From assembly GCF_000338295.1 (NCBI RefSeq), contig NZ_ANMO01000257.1, forward strand, positions 37,790 through 101,789: a stretch of 64,000 bases of DNA, written 5' to 3'. Origin of the DNA: Rhodopirellula europaea 6C. Lineage in GTDB: Bacteria > Planctomycetota > Planctomycetia > Pirellulales > Pirellulaceae. Shown one piece after another: positions 46,621 to 57,024 of the stretch. Each line of letters starts with the position of its first letter. The stretch's first letter is position 1. The notes below the pieces were generated by a model. The model saw only the letters and a list, made by a program, of their open reading frames with translations. It searched no databases and was not told the DNA's origin. The translations under genes were made by a program, and so were the position numbers.

Positions 46621-47705
46621 GTTGAGTCCGCTCGGGCGGGAAGGGAAAAGTTGAGAGACTGCATCGCGCGTTCGATCATTAGCAGGCACGCATCGATTTG
46701 GTCGTCCGTGCCAACACTGATCCGCAATCCGTCGCCCCAATCCGGGAAGTCCATGTATCGGATCAGGATCTGACTTTGTTTGAGGTACTGGTGAATTTCC
46801 GCGTGTTTTCCTTCGGGGTGACGGCACCACACGAAATTGGCGTGCGACGGTGTCACGTCGAACCCAAGTGCTCGCAAGCGATCGGTCATTCGTTCGCGGG
46901 TGACGTTCATCTTGGCGACGACATCGGCCAGCCAATCCTGGCAGCCCATCGCGGCGGTTGCGGCGGCAATCGAAATCGCGTCGCAGTTGTAGCTGTCCTT
47001 GATTTTCGTCAGTTCGGCGATCACGTGCGGTTGTGCGACCAAGAAGCCAAAGCGAATGCCAGCCAACCCGTATGACTTGCTGAGCGTTCGGGTGACGAAG
47101 ATGTTTTCGTCGGATTGAACCAGGTCGAGACAGTTTTCTTCGGCGAAGTCCGCGTAGGCTTCATCGACGACTAACGGGCAGTTCAGCGAATTGGAAAGTT
47201 CAGCAATCTGAGTTTTGGAAACGATCGTTCCGCTGGGGCTGTTCGGATTGGGCAGCAGCACCAGTTTCAGGTCATCGCGATTTTCGCCAAACGATTGTGG
47301 CAGTTCCCAAGGTTCGTTGAACGGGACTTGTTCCCAGTTGGCACCTTGGATGTCGGCGAGCGTGCGGTACAGGATGTAGCTTGGGTAAGGCAGACGCAGC
47401 GATTCGCCCTCGCCCACAAAGCCGCGAACGAGCAGCGTCAGGATTTCGTCGCTGCCGTTTCCTGCCAGCACCCATTCTGGTCCGGGCAAACCCAGGGCGT
47501 CGGCGGCGGCTCTTCGGAAGGAAGTCGCCATCGGGTCGGGATAGCGATTCAGGGGGCCGGTCGCAGCGGATTGGATCGCAGAAACGACCGGGGCCGGAGG
47601 CGGGTAGGGATTCTCGTTCGTGTTGAGCTTGATGAATTTGCCCGGCGGAGGTTGTTCCCCCGGAACGTACGGTTTCATCTTGGAAAGCGCGGGACGGTAT
47701 TGCAA
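46617..47705 (-). CDS. hisC: HisC, histidinol-phosphate aminotransferase
   Basis: The 362-residue fold type I PLP enzyme starts at 47705 with MQYRPALSKMKPYVPGEQPP, a normal HisC opening. Other motifs are IKLNTNENPYPPP, GNGSDEILTLLVRGF, LLPNPNSPSGTIV, LVVDEAYADFAEE and the PLP-lysine motif TRTLSKSYGLAGIRFGF. It converts imidazole acetol-phosphate to histidinol phosphate, the step after HisB, and hisB follows by translational coupling. It could also act on aromatic amino acids, as some HisC proteins do. Confidence 0.95.
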   Translation of the reverse strand: MQYRPALSKMKPYVPGEQPPPGKFIKLNTNENPYPPPAPVVSAIQSAATGPLNRYPDPMATSFRRAAADALGLPGPEWVLAGNGSDEILTLLVRGFVGEGESLRLPYPSYILYRTLADIQGANWEQVPFNEPWELPQSFGENRDDLKLVLLPNPNSPSGTIVSKTQIAELSNSLNCPLVVDEAYADFAEENCLDLVQSDENIFVTRTLSKSYGLAGIRFGFLVAQPHVIAELTKIKDSYNCDAISIAAATAAMGCQDWLADVVAKMNVTRERMTDRLRALGFDVTPSHANFVWCRHPEGKHAEIHQYLKQSQILIRYMDFPDWGDGLRISVGTDDQIDACLLMIERAMQSLNFSLPARADST

Positions 47706-47770
47706 CGAATCAACTCGAAGAAGAATGTCAGAAGGGCCGACGATATGCGGTCATTGTAGTCATTTCACGA

Positions 47771-47808
47771 CAACATCCCATTCCGGGCGAAGCCGAAATG
47801 GGATGTTG
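47771..47808. terminator. 12-bp hairpin between the repeat protein and hisC
   Basis: CAACATCCCATT (47771-47782) pairs perfectly with AATGGGATGTTG (47797-47808); the loop has a further CGG/CCG pairing. It lies just after the minus-strand gene ending at 47856 and before hisC, and could end that transcript. There is no T-run. Confidence 0.6.
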
Positions 47809-47855
47809 GGTTGGGCGTGGTGGAGTTTGATTGACCGCGAACGGGTCATCGAGGT

Positions 47856-48494
47856 TCACCGATTCGGAAAGAACGGTTGATTGAACGATGGTGAGCTGAC
47901 AGCCGCGGGACGCTGTGCGCCAGATGGACGAGTGCTCGGGGTGTTCGGCGGATTCGTTGATGGAGGCGGAAGAGCGTCCTTCTTCTGGATGTCGCTGAGA
48001 TTCCAACGTTTTCCGTTCAGGCCGTCGGAGGGATTCCAGCTGAGACCAGGAACAAACATCAGCGACGCGATGCTGGGGCCATTGATCGACGCGGTGCCCC
48101 ATTCGGTTTCGACCGTGATGAGTTTGACGTCCGTTGCTCCGGTGATCGAATCGCCATTGAGCATCACGACAGTGGTCGTTGCATCGTTGGCGGATGCGAA
48201 ACGGATGCCGGCAACTTCGGAGAGTGGAATGCTGGCGGTGCCGAACGAGGTCTGCATTTGCAGCTGGGTCGTGTCGGTCAGCGTGCCTTCGATTTTTGAA
48301 TCGTTGACCAATCCAACCGTTACGCTGAGCGGCCGTGCCTTGGACGACGAGCCAGCGTCCTTTACCGGAGCTGCTTTGGTTGGTTCGGCTTTGGCGGGAG
48401 ATGCCTTGGGAAGTTCCTCGTCTTGGGCGTGGGCCGAAACGGAAACCACTGCCAACGCGGCGGCCAACAGAAGGTGGAAACAACTGCGTTTCAT
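47856..48494 (-). CDS. Exported protein with two tandem beta units
   Basis: About 212 residues from the ATG at 48494 (MKRSCFHLLLAAALAVVSVS), a clear signal peptide; the ORF runs 22 codons upstream. After a Lys/Pro/Ala-rich linker there are two similar units: LVNDSKIEGTLTDTTQLQMQ with FGTASIPLSEVAGIRF, and MLNGDSITGATDVKLITVET with WGTASINGPSIASLMF. The C-terminus is Pro/Ser-rich and probably disordered. The units resemble small beta-barrels seen in exported planctomycete proteins. The function is unknown. Confidence 0.7.
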   Translation of the reverse strand: MKRSCFHLLLAAALAVVSVSAHAQDEELPKASPAKAEPTKAAPVKDAGSSSKARPLSVTVGLVNDSKIEGTLTDTTQLQMQTSFGTASIPLSEVAGIRFASANDATTTVVMLNGDSITGATDVKLITVETEWGTASINGPSIASLMFVPGLSWNPSDGLNGKRWNLSDIQKKDALPPPSTNPPNTPSTRPSGAQRPAAVSSPSFNQPFFPNR

Positions 48495-48590
48495 CGGGAA
48501 AACTCCGAGAAGATTTGAGCGTAATGGAGCCCGCTCCCTCCACGGGTGCGGGCCAATCATAGGTTAACCGATCAGCGGAAGGAGAGAAGG

Positions 48591-48618
48591 CAGTCCGCCA
48601 GTCAAAACTGGCGGATTG
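48591..48618 (-). terminator. 11-bp hairpin after malate dehydrogenase
   Basis: CAGTCCGCCAG (48591-48601) pairs with CTGGCGGATTG (48608-48618) with one G-T wobble and a 6-nt loop. It lies 77 bp after the mdh stop on the minus strand. Confidence 0.6.
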
Positions 48619-48694
48619 CTCCGTTGATGATCGTCAAATCTGCCCATTTGGTGCGACCCGCCTGAACGCTGCAGTTGCATTCAGGTTGGCGGAT

Positions 48695-49693
<999 letters not shown>

Positions 49694-49929
49694 TTATGGT
49701 GGCATCCATCGACGGAGCGTCAAGAGGGCGCTGGTGCGACGATTGTGACCACTCAAGCGGGTGATTTGGCGCCGCGGGGAACGTTGCAGTGTTCGCGAAC
49801 GGTCGGTGGCTGAGATCGGTTGTGGCTTGTCCCAGCGGTGGGGTCCCCGAGGATTCGAATACCAAAGAGGGACGGTTGTGCCCGGGAGCGACGAGAGAGT
49901 ATGTCGCGACCGCGAAAAGTCGCGGGAAG

Positions 49930-49971
49930 AAAAAAACGAAGCCAGTCTTGCTTCATGCAAGACTGGCTTCG
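49930..49971 (-). terminator. Strong 15-bp terminator, minus strand
   Basis: Arms at 49937-49951 and 49957-49971 pair perfectly (core GAAGCCAGTCTTGC/GCAAGACTGGCTTC) around a 5-nt loop. On the minus strand a run of seven T follows. No minus-strand CDS lies upstream of it. Confidence 0.85.
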
Positions 49972-50188
49972 CTCTGTTACCAATTCAAATTGTTACCCGA
50001 CGCGAACAGTCCTTGTTGGCGACCGGAATTCAAGTTCATCAATGCACCTTGATTGCGTGAGAGAAATCAAGAAGCACCGTTGGGCAACATGAATGAAGGG
50101 AGTGACGTCCGTGTCAATCAAAGCAATGAAGCTAAGACGTGGAGTCCAAACCGTCTCCCATGAATCGTTCACAATCGTTGTGACGAAC

Positions 50189-50214
50189 AAAAAAATGGCG
50201 AGGCCCTTCGCCAT
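50189..50214 (-). terminator. 7-bp terminator with T7 run, minus strand
   Basis: ATGGCGA (50195-50201) pairs with TCGCCAT (50208-50214) over a 6-nt loop, and seven T follow on the minus strand (A-run 50189-50195). It is a classic rho-independent form, again without a CDS upstream. Confidence 0.8.
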
Positions 50215-50761
50215 CATTCAGTCAATGGAAAATAGCCGAGTCAATCAAATGACGTCGGACGGCGGCCCCGCTTGCCAAGGGGAAACGTCGAAGAAAGTGT
50301 GGGGCGATCGGTGCTTGGCAGACTGTAGAGGAACTCTGGCAAACCGCATCGAACACACTCCGTGAGAAGAGACAAATCATCGACCACAATCGGTTGAACA
50401 GAACGTCCAATGCAACCGCCTCACAAGCGTGGTGAGGGGATCGAAGATGTGTGGGTCAAGCGAGCGAAAATTTGGCGTGGTGAACCATCAATGTCAACAA
50501 CAAAGTCATCAAAAAATCATTCGCGTTGACCGGTCGATTGATTTGACATTGGAAATTGCGACTCGTTCGAGTGAAGTTTTTTTTGTCAACCAACTTCGAA
50601 AGCAACTCAACGCCATTCGTGATTGCGACGTCGCAACATCGACGATGCGAAGTGTCGTATGATGTGCGTTAACAGGTTTCCCTTTCTTGGTTGCGGACAG
50701 GTTGTTCCACGGATCAGCACGACGATGTCTCGTCATTGCCGCAACACCCGGTGTACGCAAC

Positions 50762-51646
50762 GTGAACGAATTGAACGCGTCTTCCGATGTTGTGTCGGAC
50801 GAATCTCAAACGCATTCGGATCCCGCATCATCGGGTGTCGATTCAGCCATTGATCCGGGTTACTGGTTCAGCGACGAGTACGTTTCGCGAATGCGGCAGA
50901 CGCTTGGTCCGGATGCTTGTCGTGCGCTGTCAATCTATCCACTGCCAGAAGCGTTTTGTTTGTCAGTGATCGTGCCGGTCTACAACGAATGTTCGACCGT
51001 CCAGTCGGTGCTCAACTCGCTGCGCAACACCGGTCTGCCGATGCAGATCATCGTGGTCGATGACGGATCGAACGATGGATCAGGGGAAGCCCTTAAGCAG
51101 TTTCAGGATGAACATCAGGTCTCGTTGCTTCGCCATCCCGAAAATCGCGGCAAGGGTGCGGCGATACGCACCGCCATCGAAGTCGCACAGGGCGACGTTA
51201 TTGTCATTCAAGATGCCGATAGCGAGTACGACCCAGGTGACTTTCGCGTGATGTTGCAACCGCTTTTGGCGGGTGAAGCCGACGTGGTTTACGGTACTCG
51301 ATATGGCCATTGCGATCGTCAGGTTTCGCCGTGGTGGCACCAAGCCGTCAACGGCTTTCTGTCTTGGTTGGCCAGCGTTGCGATTGGTCCACGACTGAGT
51401 GACGTGGAGACGTGTTACAAGATGGCTCGCCGCGAAGATTTCTTGGACATTTTGCCGAAGCTGAAAGAGAACCGGTTCGGAATCGAGATCGAACTGACTG
51501 CGCGTTGGGCTCGCAAAAATTTGCGTTTCACGGAACGGCCGATTCGCTACCACCATCGTTGGTACGACGAAGGCAAAAAGATTGGGTGGCGTGATGGTGT
51601 CGCCGCCCTCGGGTGCATCTTCCGTTACGGATTGCTTCGCCGTTGA
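50762..51646 (+). CDS. Family 2 glycosyltransferase (dolichol-phosphate-mannose synthase-like)
   Basis: About 294 residues if translation starts at the GTG at 50762; the start is uncertain because the frame is open to 50687. The GT-A core has LSVIVPVYNECSTVQSVLNS, IIVVDDGSNDGSGEALKQF, NRGKGAAIRTAIEVAQGD and the metal-binding QDADSEYDPGDF. The late part GLSDVETCYKMARRED-type block (here PRLSDVETCYKMARREDFLD) and FTERPIRYHHRWYDEGKKIG are typical of polyprenol-phosphate sugar transferases. There is no C-terminal membrane helix, unlike many relatives. It would make a polyprenyl-phosphate sugar or act in envelope polysaccharide assembly. Confidence 0.87.
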   Translation: MNELNASSDVVSDESQTHSDPASSGVDSAIDPGYWFSDEYVSRMRQTLGPDACRALSIYPLPEAFCLSVIVPVYNECSTVQSVLNSLRNTGLPMQIIVVDDGSNDGSGEALKQFQDEHQVSLLRHPENRGKGAAIRTAIEVAQGDVIVIQDADSEYDPGDFRVMLQPLLAGEADVVYGTRYGHCDRQVSPWWHQAVNGFLSWLASVAIGPRLSDVETCYKMARREDFLDILPKLKENRFGIEIELTARWARKNLRFTERPIRYHHRWYDEGKKIGWRDGVAALGCIFRYGLLRR

Positions 51647-52124
51647 GCTTCATCTTTGAAGAGGCGCAGTGTCTGATCGTGACTCGCTGGCTGTTTGTGA
51701 ATCGTTGTGGGTTTGCACGCGGATGCTGAGTCGGTGTCACTTTGCTGAGGTTGTGTCACCCGGACGGCGAGGGGTTTCCCGCAGTTTGTTTGATATTTGA
51801 TGGCTGAACGGGCGGGCCGGAATGAGCTATCAAGTTTCACGATGTTTGGTTTCACGTTGATTCAGCCGCCGATGACGAGTTTCACGGTGGTTGAACCCAC
51901 CGAAATCGTTCATTGAGCTGATGATTTCAAGCCTGTTTCGATCTGTTCTTTTGCGGGATGAGTTGAGTATGGTCGCAATCGTGAAACGGAGACTCGACGA
52001 GGTCTCAAAAGCCAATCGCAAGATTGTCTACAGCGGACACCAACCATGGTTGGCAAGGTACGCAATGCCTCGTTGAGTAAACGTTTTCGTTGACCCAACA
52101 CATGCAGTGCGAAGGATTCGCCGA
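51647..52124. other. Gap with a 15-bp spaced GTTTCACG motif
   Basis: This 478-bp gap has GTTTCACG at 51834-51841, 51849-51856 and 51879-51886, so the copies are spaced by 15 and 30 bp. The phase fits short tandem copies with one decayed. No gene is seen. The right end leads into the AsmA-like gene. Confidence 0.6.
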
Positions 52125-53561
52125 ATGCACGAACGGACGATGCGAGCCGTGGCTCGAGGTTTGTTCGTTGCCTGCTGCGCGGGTCCGACCTGTGTGACTT
52201 TGCTCATCATCCTGGTGATGTGGTCGCCGTGGTATCACCGTCGTTGTGTTCTCGCGACCGAAGCGGCTCTGGCATTGCAGACCGGATTGGATGTTCGCAT
52301 CGGTTCTTTGGAACGCATCAACCCGACGACTTGGCAGCTTGGTGATGTCCAACTGCGAGACAACGAGACGAAGCAATCGATCGGTCGGGTGCGAATTGTT
52401 TCATGGGTTCAAGAAGACAATCGAACCGTCGTGCGATTGAGCCAGCCGGAGATTCGAGCAGAGTTTCTCAATGACGTTTGGGATTTGGTTCATGACCGGT
52501 TCTTGTGCCGACCGGAACACACGTTGAATCCGATCCGTTTGGCGGCCGACGACCTGACCATTCAATCGGCTCATTCGCAGATCACCATTCGCGATTTGGA
52601 TGGAACGATTCTGCCGGACGAGAAACAAGTCACCGCAATGCTGAGTTGCATGTTGGCGGGCGAGCGTCCCGACATCGAACCGATGGAAATTGAAATCACG
52701 CGGCGTCGCGACGAAGGCTTGCCTCGAACGACGGTTTCGTTGCGAACCGGCGAGCTCAACGCTCCGCTCGCGTGGTTGGCCGGCTATCACACCGCGTTTG
52801 AAAAGCTGGGCGGTGACGCGACGTTCCACGGAGCGGCAAAGCTTACTCAGGTGCCGAGCCGAGATCGTGGCGGGAACGCTGGTTTGGAGTGGATGTTGGA
52901 TCTCAGCAGTGCCCGGATCGAAAACATCGACCTGGCGCGGATGACGGAATTCTTGCCTCATCGTTTGGCCGGCCAAGCATCCTTGCAATTGAATCGTTGC
53001 CAAATCGTGCCCGGTGGCATGGTCGATGTGGATGGTGTGATTCAAGTTGCTGGCGGTTATATCTCCGCTTCGTTGCTACCGCGATTGGCAGAGGATTTGG
53101 GATGCCAATTGACCACCGCGGTTCCGGAAGATTTTCAGTTTGACTTGATTGCCATCGACTTTGATTTGTACGACGGCAAGCTCGCGATGGAAGGCTTGTG
53201 CAACGGGCAACGCGGGTTCGAAAAGATGCCGCCGGGAACGATGTTGTGCGCCGGCGGCCAGCCGATTGTGGTGACCGGTCCACAGCAGATCGCGGCGACA
53301 CAGTTGATGCGTCTCTTTGCGGCTCCTCACAGCGTGTCGGTTCCGGTGTCCGGGCAAACGCTGGAGATGCTTTGGTTGTTACAGCCGCCTCGTGGTCCGC
53401 TGACGTTGAACGATACCGTTGGCGGCATCCCGGGTGTGCCTCGTTTCGGCGAGTCGGGACATCCGGTGAATGAGGATCCGCCTCGGATCTCAGGTCGTAT
53501 CAGCGGTTTTCAATCCGCTCCCGCGCCAAACGGCACGCCTCCGCAGCGTGCGTATTGGTGA
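52125..53561 (+). CDS. Membrane-anchored AsmA/TamB-like exported protein
   Basis: About 478 residues from the ATG at 52125 (MHERTMRAVARG); a GTG six codons upstream is possible. One N-terminal helix (ACCAGPTCVTLLIILVMW) anchors the protein. The rest is beta-rich and outside the cytoplasm: ALQTGLDVRIGSLERINPTT, WQLGDVQLRDNETKQSIGRV and DDLTIQSAHSQITIRDLDGT. This opening, asking for basement-strand layers, resembles AsmA/DUF748/TamB proteins that bridge membranes or transport lipids. The match is weak and structural only. It ends 14 bp before the convergent ABC permease. Confidence 0.62.
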   Translation: MHERTMRAVARGLFVACCAGPTCVTLLIILVMWSPWYHRRCVLATEAALALQTGLDVRIGSLERINPTTWQLGDVQLRDNETKQSIGRVRIVSWVQEDNRTVVRLSQPEIRAEFLNDVWDLVHDRFLCRPEHTLNPIRLAADDLTIQSAHSQITIRDLDGTILPDEKQVTAMLSCMLAGERPDIEPMEIEITRRRDEGLPRTTVSLRTGELNAPLAWLAGYHTAFEKLGGDATFHGAAKLTQVPSRDRGGNAGLEWMLDLSSARIENIDLARMTEFLPHRLAGQASLQLNRCQIVPGGMVDVDGVIQVAGGYISASLLPRLAEDLGCQLTTAVPEDFQFDLIAIDFDLYDGKLAMEGLCNGQRGFEKMPPGTMLCAGGQPIVVTGPQQIAATQLMRLFAAPHSVSVPVSGQTLEMLWLLQPPRGPLTLNDTVGGIPGVPRFGESGHPVNEDPPRISGRISGFQSAPAPNGTPPQRAYW

Positions 53562-53574
53562 GCAATGACGCCGG

Positions 53575-55896
53575 TCATTGCGTTGCCGGTGACAATCGCT
53601 TCAACGATGGGTCCGTTGCATTGCTGCCGAGGATCACTCGGTCAGCCAATGCATCGTTGCTGTTGATCGAGTCCACGTTTTGCGTGATCCGGTAGATCCC
53701 ACCCAGGCAAGCCGCAGACACGATGAAGCAACATGCGGTCCAGTAAGGATGGTAGGCCGGTCCGTTGGCGGTGCTCAGGATCAGTTCGTTCAGAATCGGC
53801 AGGTCCAATTCCGCGACGCGTTGCAATGACACCGACAGTGCGTTGTTGCAAAAGTGAATCGCAATGCCTGGCAAGACGCTTCCGGTTCGAAGAGCAATCC
53901 AACCGAGAAGCAAACCCATGAAGGTGGCCGAGATCGATTGTTGAAGCACACCGTGCGAGATACCAAACATGAGCGCGGTGACCAGCACTGCACGCAATGG
54001 ATGCCCGCCACGAACGAGTCCGCCAAAGATGAATCCGCGGAAAGTGATCTCTTCGCAAATCGCCGGGACGAACGCCATCAGCAGAATCACCGACGTCCAA
54101 GGGGCCGATGCAATTTGTTGCGTGAACGGCAGCATTGCTTCGGCGGCTTGATCGCTGAGCGGATACATCGTGCTGATCCATCCGGCCAGCTGGATGTAAA
54201 GCGGGTGCAGCATGACGCAAAGCACGCCGATGACTGGCCAAGTTTGCCAGCTAGGAAGGCTGAGCCGTAAGCTGGTGCGAAGTGACGTAGTCAGCATGAT
54301 CGACATCAGCAAGGTCGGAGCCAAGATCAATCCAAGTTGTGGGATCAAGACCAACGTTGCGATTCCGGCCAGCGTGGTGGGCATCTCGGTCACGGCCAGT
54401 TTGCCAAAGAACAAACCAACCAGGACGACGGCACCACATCCAAACGCGACGGTGGGTGTGGCCGCCAGTTGACGGTCACGCCAAAGGTGTCGGAACCACG
54501 CACCGAGTTCCCATTGGTCGCCATCGCCGAACAAGACCGACTCGGATTCGAATTGGCGTCGAGCCCATTGGACCGCCATCCACAAACAGATGCCCGTGAC
54601 CAACGCAACCGTTGGAACGTAGGTCAACGCTTCGAACATGTGTCCTTCGACCAATGTTCGAACCAACAAGAACATGCCGGTGACTGGGATCAAGCTGGTG
54701 CCAAGACTCAGCGTGGTTCCCGGCAACATGGGTAGCAGCACAAGCGGCAGGGTGAGCATCATCAAAGGCATCAGATAGTACTGCCCTTCCTTGCTGCTGC
54801 GAGCCATCGCGGCGACCGCGAGAGCCAACGCACTGAACAATGCAGACAAAGGAATGAGAGCGACGAAGAGCCACAGCATCGGAATCAACGGCGGCGTTCC
54901 CATCGATCCACCGGCGGGGCCGATCGCGATTTGATTGAAGACGAACGTGCTGGTGACCAGCATCGAGCAAGCATTCAAGATTGCAGTCATCATGCTGAAC
55001 GACATGACAGCGCCCAGCTTTCCCCAAACGATTTCGCTTCGCAGGGTGGGGCTGCAGAGCAGTGTTTCCAAGGTGCCGCGTTCTTTCTCGCCCGCGACCA
55101 AGTCGATCGCCGGATAGAACGCGCCGGTCATCGCCCAAATCAGCATGATGAACGGAAGCAGTTTGCTCCAGAAAGCGGCTTCGCGAGTTCGTTCCGGTGC
55201 GATGTCGACGTCACGAACTTGAAATGGGTCCAATACCGAAAGCTCCATCCCAGCGGATGACAATCGATTGCGAACCCAGGTTCCTCGCCAGCGATTCAAA
55301 ATCGATGCCATGCGTTCTCGGGCAACCAAGGATTGATCGGACGCAACGTTGTAGAAGAGTCCGATCGTGCCCTGTTCATTTGGATGCACCGGATTGGCGC
55401 CCGACAGTGGCGTCTCAAAGCAGATCACACAGTCATAGATGCCGTCGCGAACCCAGGTTTCGCTTCGTTTGCTGAGGTCGCCGGTGCGTTCGAGTTCGCT
55501 GGTGCGATAGGTCGTCACGTTTACATTGCGAACATCCTCGGAAACCGCATCGGCGAATCGATACTGCGGCAATGCCTTTACTGGTGCATCTGATTCCTCT
55601 TCAGCCTCCTTCTCAACGAGCAGTGGAGGGATGTCTCCAGTCGCGGCCGACTGAACATGTTCCATCCCGATCACACACACCGAGATCGGATGCTGTTGAG
55701 TGAACTGAGCGATCTGAAGAAGCAGCATCCCAACGATGGGATACAGCAAGATTGGAAGGACGATGATCGTGAATAGTGTTCGACGGTCCCGCAGTTGATC
55801 TCGCATCTCACGCGCGTAGATCAGTCCGATGGTTTCGAGTCGTGGTCGGTTGACTCGTGCGGCTCGTTCTCGTTTTTGTTTGGATGATTCGCTCAT
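53575..55896 (-). CDS. ABC-2 permease fused to a CPBP intramembrane protease
   Basis: The 773-residue protein joins two units. Residues 1-490 are a NatB-like ABC-2 permease: [20 protein letters not shown], a soluble extracytoplasmic loop after the first helix, [20 protein letters not shown] and further helices. Residues 520-770 are a CPBP family membrane protease (Abi type) with the three motifs [12 protein letters not shown] (EExxxR), [12 protein letters not shown] (FxxxH) and HFCNNALSV (HxxxN). The ATP-binding gene precedes it with a 4-bp overlap. The pair should export Na+ or another substrate. The role of the fused protease is unknown; in other systems CPBP proteins cleave or modify peptides. 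Confidence 0.9.
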   Translation of the reverse strand: MSESSKQKRERAARVNRPRLETIGLIYAREMRDQLRDRRTLFTIIVLPILLYPIVGMLLLQIAQFTQQHPISVCVIGMEHVQSAATGDIPPLLVEKEAEEESDAPVKALPQYRFADAVSEDVRNVNVTTYRTSELERTGDLSKRSETWVRDGIYDCVICFETPLSGANPVHPNEQGTIGLFYNVASDQSLVARERMASILNRWRGTWVRNRLSSAGMELSVLDPFQVRDVDIAPERTREAAFWSKLLPFIMLIWAMTGAFYPAIDLVAGEKERGTLETLLCSPTLRSEIVWGKLGAVMSFSMMTAILNACSMLVTSTFVFNQIAIGPAGGSMGTPPLIPMLWLFVALIPLSALFSALALAVAAMARSSKEGQYYLMPLMMLTLPLVLLPMLPGTTLSLGTSLIPVTGMFLLVRTLVEGHMFEALTYVPTVALVTGICLWMAVQWARRQFESESVLFGDGDQWELGAWFRHLWRDRQLAATPTVAFGCGAVVLVGLFFGKLAVTEMPTTLAGIATLVLIPQLGLILAPTLLMSIMLTTSLRTSLRLSLPSWQTWPVIGVLCVMLHPLYIQLAGWISTMYPLSDQAAEAMLPFTQQIASAPWTSVILLMAFVPAICEEITFRGFIFGGLVRGGHPLRAVLVTALMFGISHGVLQQSISATFMGLLLGWIALRTGSVLPGIAIHFCNNALSVSLQRVAELDLPILNELILSTANGPAYHPYWTACCFIVSAACLGGIYRITQNVDSINSNDALADRVILGSNATDPSLKRLSPATQ

Positions 55897-56714
55897 CGAA
55901 CAACCTCCGTGGTGGCGAGCGTTTCAGTTGTGGTTTGGTAGTTGCCCGACATTAAATTTTGTTCGTTGGATTCTGCGGTTTCGTGCTCGCTGAGCAGTGA
56001 GAAGAACAGCTCTTCGAAGTTTTGTTCTTCGTGGCGGTCCACCAGTTCGTCCAGGGTGCCCGAGTCCAAAATCCGCCCGCGGTGCATGATCGCGATTCGA
56101 TCGCACAACCTTTCAACTTCGCTCATGATGTGAGTGGAGAAGATCAGGCACTTTCCAGCTTCTCGCAATTCGCGAATCACTTCGAGCAAGTTGCGGGCGA
56201 CCAGCACGTCCAGACCAAGAGTTGCTTCGTCAAAGATCAACACCGGTGGGTCATGCACCAAGGCTCTCGCGATGGAAACTTTTTGCTGCATGCCAGTGGA
56301 CATTTTGCTGCCCGGCACGTCGCGAAATTCATTCATGCGAAGCTGGCTGAATAGCTTTTCAAGGCGATCATTCAGTTCGTCTCGTTGCATGCCATGAAGA
56401 CGACCGAAGTAACCCACCATTTCCCATGCGGTCATTCGGTCGTAGATCGCCGTGTTGTTGCTGACAAATCCAATGCGGCGGCGAACTTCGGCTGGTTCGT
56501 GCGAGACGTCGTAGCCATCGATCGTTGCGATGCCCGAACTGGGACGCAGCACGGTCGACAAAATTCTCAACACGGTTGTCTTGCCAGCACCGTTTGGGCC
56601 AAGCAGTCCAAAGATTTCTCCGGGTTGGACACAAAACGAAATGTGGTCAACGGCCAAGAAACGTCCCCGGCGAAGATCTTCGTAGGCCTTCGTCAGGTGT
56701 TGGACATGAATCAT
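55893..56714 (-). CDS. ABC transporter ATP-binding protein (NatA-like)
   Basis: The 273-residue ATPase has Walker [21 protein letters not shown], signature [20 protein letters not shown] and Walker [21 protein letters not shown]. Walker B has Ala where most have Pro (DEATLGLD). The switch His is in [14 protein letters not shown]. The C-terminal part ([20 protein letters not shown]) is typical of the NatA/CcmA-like group. It is translationally coupled to the permease-protease gene that follows (ATGA at 55893-55896). Both form one transporter. Confidence 0.93.
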   Translation of the reverse strand: MIHVQHLTKAYEDLRRGRFLAVDHISFCVQPGEIFGLLGPNGAGKTTVLRILSTVLRPSSGIATIDGYDVSHEPAEVRRRIGFVSNNTAIYDRMTAWEMVGYFGRLHGMQRDELNDRLEKLFSQLRMNEFRDVPGSKMSTGMQQKVSIARALVHDPPVLIFDEATLGLDVLVARNLLEVIRELREAGKCLIFSTHIMSEVERLCDRIAIMHRGRILDSGTLDELVDRHEEQNFEELFFSLLSEHETAESNEQNLMSGNYQTTTETLATTEVVR

Positions 56715-57024
56715 GAGGTATCAGCCAGTCGCGGTTGCAAACGATCAATCGGAGGTCCGCGCACGGTTCATGCGGGTTCCTTTGGGAACCGTAACTCTCA
56801 GCTTGGCGCGAGGCGACGTTCCAGGGTGCGAATGCGTGCTGCAGAAGTCAAACCGATGACGCGATGAGCGGTTTGTTGGGGCTGGTCCGGTCAATCCGGT
56901 TGTGTCGGTGGACCGTTGGCTGGCGATTTGGCAAAGAATGCAAAGCGATTCGCAGTTGCCTTTGGTGCAGAACACCGCGTGGCCGCTTCGACAAAAAGTA
57001 TCCGGCCCGAATTTCAATCGTGCC
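56715..57024. other. Gap upstream of the ABC operon, no gene seen
   Basis: This 310-bp gap separates the ABC ATPase (start 56714) from the end of tilS (57025), both on the minus strand. ORFs on either strand are antisense to the real genes or random. Confidence 0.55.

Noticed and set aside
46621..46935. 105-codon extension of the hisB frame
   Set aside because: It lies inside hisC in another frame; the ATG at 46620 overlaps the hisC stop and fits HisB length.
49840..49890. tRNA-like GGATTCGAATACC segment
   Set aside because: The T-loop-like sequence has no pairing T-stem or acceptor stem on either strand.
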